DNA of 64,000 bases from Hallella colorans. Its GTDB lineage: Bacteria > Bacteroidota > Bacteroidia > Bacteroidales > Bacteroidaceae. Each line of letters opens with the position of its first letter. Position 1 is the first letter of the stretch. Both the position numbers and the translations under genes were made by a program. Positions 28,854 to 36,111 of the stretch are shown piece after piece. The notes below the pieces were generated by a model. It worked only from the letters and a program-made list of their open reading frames with translations. It made no database searches and was not told where the DNA came from. The stretch is from assembly GCF_003096815.1 (NCBI RefSeq), contig NZ_QENY01000008.1:1-64000 (forward strand), read 5' to 3'.

Positions 28854-29083
28854 TTTACGAATGTGGATCTTTTAATGTCAAATGACGGTTTGCGAGTGTC
28901 AAATCCCGATATGAACAAATGGCAAATGGGTGGATATTCCAATTTTGAATCTTGAGTTATGAATTTTGGGTTGCACACGCTTTCATTTTTATTGTTTATC
29001 TAATTGTGGATTGAAAATTGTGCAATGTGAGTTACAACCCTTTCATCTTGCCTCGCTATAACTTCAATTATGTATTTTGAATT

Positions 29084-30310
29084 ATGAATATTGAATTGTT
29101 AAGGTCAGATTTTCCCATTCTTTCTCGCAAGGTTTACGACAAGCCTTTGGTTTATCTTGACAATGCAGCCACCACGCAGAAACCCTTGGTGGTGCTTGAC
29201 GCCATGCGCCAGGAATACCTTAATGTCAACTCCAATGTGCATCGCGGCGTTCACTGGATGAGCCAGCAGGCCACTGAGCTTTATGAGCAAGCCCGCCAAA
29301 CTGTATGCCAATATATCAACGCGCCGAGTGTTTCAGATATTGTTTTCACACGTGGGACCACCGAGGGTATCAATCTTGTGGCACACGGTTTTTGCCAATC
29401 GTGCATGCGTGAGGGCGACGAGATTATTCTCTCCACCCTCGAGCACCACTCCAATATCGTGCCTTGGCAGTTGCAAGCCGAACGTTTGGGGCTTGTCATC
29501 AAGGTCATACCCATCACCGACGATGGCCAATTGGACATGCAAGCCTTTGTTAATCTCATCACTGAGCGCACGCGTATCGTCGCTGTGACGCATGTGAGCA
29601 ATGTGCTCGGCACGGTCAATCCTGTGTCTCGCATCGTACGCGTGGCTCACGAGCGTGGCGTGCCCGTGCTTGTCGACGGTGCGCAGAGTGCGCCCCATTT
29701 CAAGGTGGACGTGCAGGCCATGGATTGCGATTTCTTCGTCTTCAGTGGCCACAAGGTCTATGGCCCCACCGGTATAGGCGTGCTCTATGGCAAGGAAGAG
29801 TGGCTGGACCGGTTGCCACCCTATCAGGGAGGTGGCGAGATGATAGTGCGCGTCACGTTCGAAAAAACCACCTTCGAGCGTCCGCCGCTCAAGTTTGAGG
29901 CTGGCACACCCGACTATATTGCCGCGCATGGGTTGGCCACGGCGCTCAATTATGTGTCCCAAATAGGTCTTGACAATATCGCTAAGCACGAGCAGGAGCT
30001 GGCTCGCTACGCCATCGACCGTCTTCGCACCATCGATAGTGTCAAGATTTATGGCCATGCCGATGGCGAGACAGCCCATGTCCACGAGCCTGTTGTCAGT
30101 TTCAACGTGGCCGATATACATCACATGGATATAGGGACGCTGCTTGACCGTCTTGGCATTGCCGTGCGCACGGGGCACCATTGTGCCCAACCGCTGATGG
30201 ACAGGTTAGGTGTCCTTGGCACCGTCAGGGCGTCGTTCGCGCTGTACAACACCATGGAGGAGGTGGATTGTTTGGTCGATGGCATTGAGCGCGTGGCCAA
30301 AATGTTTTGA
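29084..30310 (+). CDS. sufS: Cysteine desulfurase SufS
   Basis: This 408-aa PLP enzyme takes sulfur from cysteine for Fe-S assembly. It has the N-terminal class II desulfurase motif VYLDNAATTQKP and the PLP lysine Lys224 in FSGHKVYGPTGIG. The active-site cysteine is Cys367 in RTGHHCAQP, with the short loop of SufS-type (group II) enzymes. A SufE or SufU partner is not seen in the window. It lies 230 bp after sufD. The gap is AT-rich with TTGAA/ATGAAT-like repeats that run into the start codon region. Confidence 0.96.
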   Translation: MNIELLRSDFPILSRKVYDKPLVYLDNAATTQKPLVVLDAMRQEYLNVNSNVHRGVHWMSQQATELYEQARQTVCQYINAPSVSDIVFTRGTTEGINLVAHGFCQSCMREGDEIILSTLEHHSNIVPWQLQAERLGLVIKVIPITDDGQLDMQAFVNLITERTRIVAVTHVSNVLGTVNPVSRIVRVAHERGVPVLVDGAQSAPHFKVDVQAMDCDFFVFSGHKVYGPTGIGVLYGKEEWLDRLPPYQGGGEMIVRVTFEKTTFERPPLKFEAGTPDYIAAHGLATALNYVSQIGLDNIAKHEQELARYAIDRLRTIDSVKIYGHADGETAHVHEPVVSFNVADIHHMDIGTLLDRLGIAVRTGHHCAQPLMDRLGVLGTVRASFALYNTMEEVDCLVDGIERVAKMF

Positions 30311-30336
30311 ATGTCAAAACCTTGAACACTGCATTC

Positions 30337-31014
30337 ATGCTTAAAAACCATTTTTTTACAGATCTTGTCGAGGCTGGATGTGACGAGGCTGGTCGTGGCT
30401 GTTTAGCCGGCAGCGTCTATGCCGCGGCCGTCATCTTGCCTTACGATTATGACAATCCCGCTCTTAACGACTCCAAACAGTTGTCGGCCAAATGTCGAGA
30501 GGCATTGCGCACGCAAATCATGCGCGATTCCGTGGCTTGGGCTGTTGGCGTGGCTACGCCCGAGGAGATAGACCGTTTGAACATCCTTCACGCCAGTTTC
30601 TTGGCCATGCACCGCGCCATAGACCAGCTCACCACGCGCCCGCAAGCCCTCATCATAGATGGTAACAGGTTCGATCCATACAAACCTGTGTCCGAATCGC
30701 CTTTCGGGGGCAGGATAGAACGTGTCGCAGCGCACGCTGACGACCGAGATACATTGCCTTTCGAGTGCGTTGTCAAGGGCGATGGCAAGTACCAATCTAT
30801 AGCCGCGGCCAGCATTTTGGCCAAGACTTTTCGCGACGACTATATGATGGGGCTGCACGCTCAATACCCTGCTTACCATTGGGATAGCAACAAGGGCTAT
30901 CCCACCCGTGACCATCGCGCAGCCATCGCGACGCATGGGATAAGTCCCTATCATCGTCGCAGTTTCCATCTCCGCCAGGCCACCCAACTCAAAATAGATT
31001 TCGATGGCAAGTAG
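30337..31014 (+). CDS. rnhB: Ribonuclease HII
   Basis: This 225-aa endonuclease cleaves RNA in RNA-DNA hybrids and at single ribonucleotides. The catalytic signature is AGCDEAGRGCLAG (Asp16, Glu17), with further acidic positions in ALIIDGN and KGDGKYQSIAAASILAKTFRD. The ATG at 30337 is preferred to a TTG at 30307 that overlaps the sufS stop. It starts 26 bp after sufS and overlaps the next gene by 11 bp, so the three are probably co-transcribed. Confidence 0.93.
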   Translation: MLKNHFFTDLVEAGCDEAGRGCLAGSVYAAAVILPYDYDNPALNDSKQLSAKCREALRTQIMRDSVAWAVGVATPEEIDRLNILHASFLAMHRAIDQLTTRPQALIIDGNRFDPYKPVSESPFGGRIERVAAHADDRDTLPFECVVKGDGKYQSIAAASILAKTFRDDYMMGLHAQYPAYHWDSNKGYPTRDHRAAIATHGISPYHRRSFHLRQATQLKIDFDGK

Positions 31015-31909
31015 CCCGGCAAGATTTGAGCGTTGGTTTCAGCTTATTCTCACCATGCTCGACGGCCATGACCACACGGCTATTGAGCTCGCGGGCACGC
31101 TGGGTACCACCCGACGCAACCTATATTATGTGTTGCGGCTGTTTCGTGGCATGGGATTTCGAGTGGTGCACGATCGCACCTTTTATTATATAGACCCACG
31201 CTCCCCCTTCCTTCAGCGTGTCGCTTCGGCTGTCGAGTTTGCCGACGACGAGGTGGTTTATCTTCACGCTCTGATGTCGAAGCTGGCTGGGCAAGACGTG
31301 ATGGCCAGTGTCGTCAAGCACAAATTGGAGCGATATTATGACATAGACCATCAAGATGGCATGCGCGACATGCGCCATTTGTCAGACAACATCGAGGCCC
31401 TCGAACGGGCCATGGAGCAGCGACGAGTGGTCATTCTGCGCGACTATTCGTCTCCTCACAGCCATAGCGTCAGCGACCGCGTAGTGGAACCTTTCTTGTT
31501 TCAAGGTGCGAAGACTGACGTAAGGGCTTTCGAAATCAAGTCTAAGCAAAACAAGACGTTCAAAATAGCGCGGATAGGGCGGGTGGAAGTGGTGGACACG
31601 CCATGGTTTAACACCGATCGCCATCGAGAGGTTTTCACGGATATGTTCATGTTTAGCGGCGAGGAGCAGTTACACGTCAAGTTGCGTCTTAGCTTGTTGG
31701 CGCACAATCTCATGCTTGAGGAGTACCCACGCTCAGCGCCAATGCTCTCGCGCGAGGACGACAATCATTGGATTTTCGAGGCCACTTTGGTCAACTACGT
31801 GGGTATCTCGCGTTTCATACTCGGCCTGTTCGACGAGATAACCATTCTTGGCGACGAGGGGCTGCGATCCTACGTGAGACGAAAAATTGCGTACATGTCA
31901 AGATATTGA
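31004..31909 (+). CDS. WYL-domain putative transcriptional regulator
   Basis: This 301-aa protein has an N-terminal helix-turn-helix-like region (about residues 10-60, AIELAGTLGTTRRNLYYVLRLF). A WYL-type Sm-like domain follows in the middle (about 130-215, VVEPFLFQGAKTDVRAFEI), with a C-terminal WCX-like region. The name-giving Trp-Tyr-Leu positions read RAFEI here, so the motif is degenerate. WYL proteins often bind nucleic acids or nucleotides and regulate transcription, commonly in DNA-damage or defence settings. It overlaps rnhB by 11 bp. Target genes are unknown. Confidence 0.75.
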   Translation: MASSPARFERWFQLILTMLDGHDHTAIELAGTLGTTRRNLYYVLRLFRGMGFRVVHDRTFYYIDPRSPFLQRVASAVEFADDEVVYLHALMSKLAGQDVMASVVKHKLERYYDIDHQDGMRDMRHLSDNIEALERAMEQRRVVILRDYSSPHSHSVSDRVVEPFLFQGAKTDVRAFEIKSKQNKTFKIARIGRVEVVDTPWFNTDRHREVFTDMFMFSGEEQLHVKLRLSLLAHNLMLEEYPRSAPMLSREDDNHWIFEATLVNYVGISRFILGLFDEITILGDEGLRSYVRRKIAYMSRY

Positions 31910-32533
31910 CACCATGTACACCATCCATCCGGCTATGTGCTTTGCCCCAACCTTTGCAGCCCTCAGGGTTCCGATGCGCCTCTTGCGGCAGTACTACGCC
32001 ATCGGATATAAGCCCTTGACAAACAATACCGAGCTGTAGGCAAGCCAAAACGTGAAGGTGCGCCGTCAAGGAACGAGATGATATAAGGGGTGAACACTTC
32101 TCATTGTGTTAACCCAAATAGGCTGAATATATTTTATACTCTTTGTAGTCTATACTAATCTTGTGTTTTCTTTAAGTATTTGATTTACAATTATGTAAGA
32201 GAGTAAATAGCTGCTCGTTTTCCAAAGTCAGTATAGGGCGTTTGCCATTAGTGCCTATTCACGCTGCGATTAGTACTTAATCAGCGTGCGATTAGTACTT
32301 AATCACGTCGCGATTAGTACTTAATCACGTTGTGATTATTACCTAATGCCACTCCCGTTATCCAATTGTTTGCCTTTTCCTGAAATCACATGCCATTTTT
32401 TTTGTTATTTTCTGCTTTGCTTGTCATCATTTTGCGTGCATTGCGAAACGCTTGATACTGCCATCCATTCCTTACCCAAATACTTGATTTGAACGATCAT
32501 TGGCCCATACACAGAGGAGCGACAGCCTGTTTG
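31910..32533. other. 624-bp intergenic region between converging genes
   Basis: The WYL gene and recO converge here. No gene or clear terminator was found. The region holds AT-rich sequence and the best-preserved 22-bp repeat array (32246-32355). Confidence 0.6.
32246..32355. repeat. 22-bp tandem repeat array, locus 2 (best preserved)
   Basis: Five 22-bp units start at 32246, 32268, 32290, 32312 and 32334. The middle three are nearly identical (GATTAGTACTTAATC plus a variable 7-nt end), while the outer two are diverged. Each unit is a near-palindrome GATTA-n5-TAATC. The unit boundaries also form TAATCAC-n3-GTGATTA (32322-32338). There are no spacers, and the array lies between converging genes. 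Confidence 0.9.
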
Positions 32534-33259
32534 TTACGCAAAAAGCGCGCGTAACACATCCAGCGATTTCAGCTCTGGAAAATACGGCACGTGCAACCTG
32601 TAAAAATGGAGTATAATTTCGACGCATCGTGCGCGCTGTGCTTGTGTCATGCGAAAAAGGCGCATATTGTCAAAATTCATGCGCATTAGCAAACCAATCA
32701 TCGATGCCTCGGATGGTCTTACAAAGTCGGGGTGGGGTGGCTTGACGAGTGAAAAGGCCCCGTTGCGTAGGTCAAACCACATGCCCGGCGCGTCGTTGGA
32801 CAGGTTAGGAAAAAAACCAACAAAACGCGTTAGGTGCATCATAAAAACCAAGTGGAAGTTTGAGAAAGGAGATGTCACGTTGTCAAGCCATGCCAAGCTG
32901 CTCTCCACATAGTCGAATAGCGACTCATTGCGTTGTTCGTTGCGCGTGGCATGCGTCAAAAATTCTGCGACGAAAAGTGCGATAGCCAGTTTGTATGCGT
33001 CAAAGGGTATGGATGTGTAAGGGCGTGTCAATCGTATGTCAGAAAAACGTTGTAAATTGCGATTGGGTCGTTCGGTATAAACTATGTATAGCAATGTCAA
33101 TGGTTGAAAAAATTGTTTCCTAAGTTTTCCTTTGCCAGTTTTGGGTATATGACAAATAAATGACATCCTGCCTCGCTCTCGCGTGAGTAGGTCTACAATC
33201 ATTTGTGAGTCACCATATTTTAGTGCATGAAGCACTATCGCCCTTGTCTTAACTTCCAT
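32534..33259 (-). CDS. recO: DNA repair protein RecO
   Basis: This 241-aa recombination mediator of the RecFOR pathway loads RecA on gapped DNA. The N-terminal OB fold starts MEVKTRAIVLHALKYGDSQM and continues LTRERGRMSFIC. A helical middle domain and the C-terminal region (FDLRNGAFSL) follow. Length is normal. It is transcribed leftward and diverges from tRNA-Glu. A TAAATTTG box (reverse strand, 33267-33274) lies 8 bp from the ATG, which would make the transcript almost leaderless. Confidence 0.92.
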   Translation of the reverse strand: MEVKTRAIVLHALKYGDSQMIVDLLTRERGRMSFICHIPKTGKGKLRKQFFQPLTLLYIVYTERPNRNLQRFSDIRLTRPYTSIPFDAYKLAIALFVAEFLTHATRNEQRNESLFDYVESSLAWLDNVTSPFSNFHLVFMMHLTRFVGFFPNLSNDAPGMWFDLRNGAFSLVKPPHPDFVRPSEASMIGLLMRMNFDNMRLFRMTQAQRARCVEIILHFYRLHVPYFPELKSLDVLRALFA

Positions 33260-33313
33260 ACATGGGCAAATTTACGAAAAGTCAGGCGTTTAGCGAAAAA
33301 ATATTCACAAAAG

Positions 33314-33345
33314 TTTGGCAGAGCAAATAAAAAGCGTTAACTTTG
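33314..33345 (+). promoter_or_regulatory. Promoter of tRNA-Glu and rpsT
   Basis: TTTG (33314-33317) and TAACTTTG (33338-33345) are separated by 20 bp, a textbook Bacteroidetes promoter, 21 bp upstream of the tRNA. Confidence 0.85.
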
Positions 33346-33366
33346 CACCCGCAAAAAATAACCAAT

Positions 33367-33441
33367 GGTCGGTTCATCTAGCGGTTAGGATTCAAGATTT
33401 TCATTCTTGCCACACGGGTTCGATTCCCGTACCGACTACCA
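33367..33441 (+). tRNA. tRNA-Glu, anticodon TTC
   Basis: This 75-nt cloverleaf has acceptor arms GGTCGGT (33367-33373) and ACCGACT (33431-33437), a D arm with TAGCGGTTAGGA, and anticodon stem CAAGA/TCTTG. The 7-nt anticodon loop holds TTC at 33400-33402, and the T arm is CGGGTTCGATTCCCG. Discriminator A and an encoded CCA (33439-33441) follow. The first acceptor pair is a G-U wobble. It reads GAA/GAG codons and shares a transcript with rpsT 25 bp downstream. Confidence 0.96.
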
Positions 33442-33466
33442 TAAGAATAAAAAAGCATAATTAAAG

Positions 33467-33721
33467 ATGGCAAACCACAAATCATCAGAAAAGAGAATTC
33501 GTCAGACGAAAGTCAAAACTTTGCACAACAAGTATTATGCAAAGACTATGCGTAACGCTGTTCGCAAGCTGCGCTCAATCACGGATAAAGAGGAGGCTGC
33601 AAAGTTGTTCCCCGCGGTGCAAAAAATGCTGGACAAATTGGCAAAGACCAATGTTATCCATGCCAATAAAGCCGCTAATCTAAAATCAAGTTTAGCTTCG
33701 CACGTTAACAAGCTCGGCTAA
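33467..33721 (+). CDS. rpsT: 30S ribosomal protein S20
   Basis: This 84-aa, strongly basic helical protein binds 16S rRNA in the small subunit. It starts with the family N-terminus [13 protein letters not shown], and [23 protein letters not shown] is the usual C-terminus. It follows tRNA-Glu on the same strand and is followed by a strong hairpin. Confidence 0.97.
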   Translation: MANHKSSEKRIRQTKVKTLHNKYYAKTMRNAVRKLRSITDKEEAAKLFPAVQKMLDKLAKTNVIHANKAANLKSSLASHVNKLG

Positions 33722-33749
33722 TAAGCCTTTGCTTTTAACATTCCTATAC

Positions 33750-33781
33750 AAAGGTCGTATGCTGTTAAGCATGCGACCTTT
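33750..33781 (+). terminator. Hairpin terminator after rpsT
   Basis: AAAGGTCGTATGCT (33750-33763) pairs with AGCATGCGACCTTT (33768-33781), a 14-bp stem with one G-U pair and a 4-nt loop. It lacks a long T tract, but its place 28 bp after rpsT fits a terminator. Confidence 0.7.
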
Positions 33782-33946
33782 GGTCGGTTTGTGGCAAGCG
33801 ATTACCGTTAGCCATTTTCATTGTTTTCGAAAATCATCATTTCAAGTTCAGGCGCGTGGTGTGTTCGCTTTTGTATGACTGGTTTTGAGTGACGGTCCTG
33901 TATGGAGTTCGTGTGTCTTTTTATTATGATTTTTAGGCTATAAACG

Positions 33947-33978
33947 TTTCAAGATGTCATGTTTTTTTAGTATCTTTG
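33947..33978 (+). promoter_or_regulatory. Promoter of gyrB
   Basis: TATCTTTG (33971-33978) is a full -7 match, with TTTC (33947-33950) 20 bp upstream in place of TTTG. The gene starts 25 bp downstream. Confidence 0.7.
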
Positions 33979-34003
33979 CAACACAACTATTGAATTTGAA
34001 CAA

Positions 34004-35977
34004 ATGGTAGAAAATCTCAAACAAGGAGATCAATATTCAGCATCCAACATACAAGTGTTGGAGGGTCTTGAAGCCGTGCGTAAACGCCCGGCTATGTATA
34101 TAGGCGACATTAGTGAAAAAGGACTGCATCATCTCATCAATGAAACCGTGGACAACTCTATTGACGAGGCCATGGCGGGCTATTGCAGTAACATAGAGGT
34201 GACCATCAACGAAGATAACTCTATCACCGTGGAAGACGATGGTAGAGGTATACCTGTTGACAAGCACGAGAAGCTGCACAAGAGCGCATTGGAAGTGGTA
34301 ATGACAGTCTTGCATGCCGGCGGCAAATTTGATAAGGGCTCGTACAAGGTCAGCGGTGGTTTGCACGGCGTGGGTGTGAGTTGCGTCAACGCTCTCTCTT
34401 CACATATGACCTCACAGGTATTTCGCGACGGCAAAATCTATCAACAAGAATACGAGCAAGGACGACCCCTCTACCCCGTGAAGGTGGTAGGTTCTACTGA
34501 CAAGCGCGGTACCAGACAGCAGTTTTGGCCTGACAGCTCCATATTCACCACCACCACGTATCAATGGGATATCGTGGCTCGCAGAATGAGAGAGCTGGCC
34601 TATTTGAACGCAGGCATCAGAATTACACTGACCGATCTTCGCCCAAATGAGGATGGAAAGACTCGCCAAGAGGTATTTCATGCTAAAGACGGGCTGAAGG
34701 AATTTGTGCGCTATGTGGACCGGCATCGCACGCATCTCTTTGACGACGTGATCTATTTGAAGACCGAGAAGCAAGGCTTTCCCATTGAGGTAGCCATCAT
34801 GTATAATACCGACTACTCTGAGAATTTGCACTCTTATGTCAACAATATCAATACCATAGAGGGTGGCACACACGTTACCGGATTTAGGCAGGCTCTCACC
34901 CGCGTGTTGAAAAACTATGCTGATGGGGACGCTCAAATAGCCAAGCAAATAGAAAAAGCCAAGATTGAAATCGCAGGCGAGGACTTCCGCGAGGGCCTTA
35001 CGGCCGTTTTATCCATCAAAGTGGCCGAGCCACAGTTTGAGGGACAGACTAAAACCAAGCTCGGCAACAGTGAGGTGACTGGAGCGGTGAACCAAGCCGT
35101 GGGCGAGGCGCTTACCAATTACTTGGAGGAGCACCCCATGGAGGCCAAGCAAATATGCGAGAAAGTGATATTGGCGGCTACCGCCCGAGTGGCAGCCCGC
35201 AAAGCCCGTGAGAGCGTTCAGCGCAAGAGCGTGATGAGCGGTGGCGGTTTGCCGGGTAAACTGGCCGACTGCTCAAACAAAGATCCAAAGGATTGTGAGA
35301 TATTCCTTGTGGAGGGTGACTCGGCCGGTGGCTCAGCTAAACAAGGGCGTGACCGGTACACGCAAGCTATCTTGCCACTGCGAGGCAAGATTCTCAACGT
35401 GGAAAAGGTGCAATGGCACCGTGTCTTTGAGGCCGAGTCGGTGATGAATATCATTCAAAGTATAGGCGTGCGTTTCGGCGTGGAAGGCGAGGATGACCGT
35501 GAGGCTAATATAGATAAGCTGCGCTATGACAAGATTATTATCATGACGGATGCCGACGTGGACGGCTCGCATATAGACACGTTGATCATGACATTGTTCT
35601 ATAGGTTCATGCCGAAGATTATAGAGGAGGGACACCTTTACATAGCGACCCCGCCACTTTACAAGTGTACTTATAAGGGCAAGACAAGCGAATATTGCTA
35701 TAACGAGGCACAGCGCCAGGCGTTTTTCGACAAATATGCCGACGGAAACGAAGACGCGAAAAGCATTCACACACAGCGATACAAAGGTTTGGGAGAGATG
35801 AATCCTGAGCAACTTTGGGAAACGACGATGGATCCAGCCAATCGGTTGCTCAAACAAGTAACAATAGAAAACGCCGCCGAGGCAGATGAGATATTCTCCA
35901 TGCTCATGGGCGACGACGTTGAGCCACGGCGCGATTTCATAGAGAACAACGCCGCATACGCCAATATTGACGCATAA
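34004..35977 (+). CDS. gyrB: DNA gyrase subunit B
   Basis: This 657-aa ATPase subunit of gyrase introduces negative supercoils together with GyrA. The N-terminal GHKL domain has RKRPAMYIGD, NSIDEAMAGY, DDGRGIPVD and GGLHGVGVSCVNALS. A transducer domain follows. The Toprim domain has VEGDSAGGSAKQGRDR and MTDADVDGSHIDTLI, and the C-terminus has QRYKGLGEMNPEQLWETTMD. This identifies GyrB rather than ParE. It is a single-gene unit between its own promoter and terminator. Confidence 0.97.
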   Translation: MVENLKQGDQYSASNIQVLEGLEAVRKRPAMYIGDISEKGLHHLINETVDNSIDEAMAGYCSNIEVTINEDNSITVEDDGRGIPVDKHEKLHKSALEVVMTVLHAGGKFDKGSYKVSGGLHGVGVSCVNALSSHMTSQVFRDGKIYQQEYEQGRPLYPVKVVGSTDKRGTRQQFWPDSSIFTTTTYQWDIVARRMRELAYLNAGIRITLTDLRPNEDGKTRQEVFHAKDGLKEFVRYVDRHRTHLFDDVIYLKTEKQGFPIEVAIMYNTDYSENLHSYVNNINTIEGGTHVTGFRQALTRVLKNYADGDAQIAKQIEKAKIEIAGEDFREGLTAVLSIKVAEPQFEGQTKTKLGNSEVTGAVNQAVGEALTNYLEEHPMEAKQICEKVILAATARVAARKARESVQRKSVMSGGGLPGKLADCSNKDPKDCEIFLVEGDSAGGSAKQGRDRYTQAILPLRGKILNVEKVQWHRVFEAESVMNIIQSIGVRFGVEGEDDREANIDKLRYDKIIIMTDADVDGSHIDTLIMTLFYRFMPKIIEEGHLYIATPPLYKCTYKGKTSEYCYNEAQRQAFFDKYADGNEDAKSIHTQRYKGLGEMNPEQLWETTMDPANRLLKQVTIENAAEADEIFSMLMGDDVEPRRDFIENNAAYANIDA

Positions 35978-35991
35978 GCAAGAAAATAAGC

Positions 35992-36060
35992 AAAGTCTTC
36001 CAATAGGTGAGATAGTTCGGCTATCCGTGAAAAACCTATTAGGAAGACTTTCTTTTTTTT
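35992..36060 (+). terminator. Strong terminator after gyrB
   Basis: A long inverted repeat of about 17 bp with one bulge pairs AAAGTCTTCC and AATAGGT (from 35992) with ACCTATT and AGGAAGACTT (to 36051). TTCTTTTTTTT follows. It lies just after the gyrB stop. Confidence 0.88.
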
Positions 36061-36111
36061 GCTATATGTTCTTTCTTCCCTTTCTCCATATCACTTAACT
36101 ACTTAACTATC

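Noticed and set aside
32246..32355. CRISPR array
   Set aside because: The 22-bp units abut with no unique spacers and no cas genes are present.
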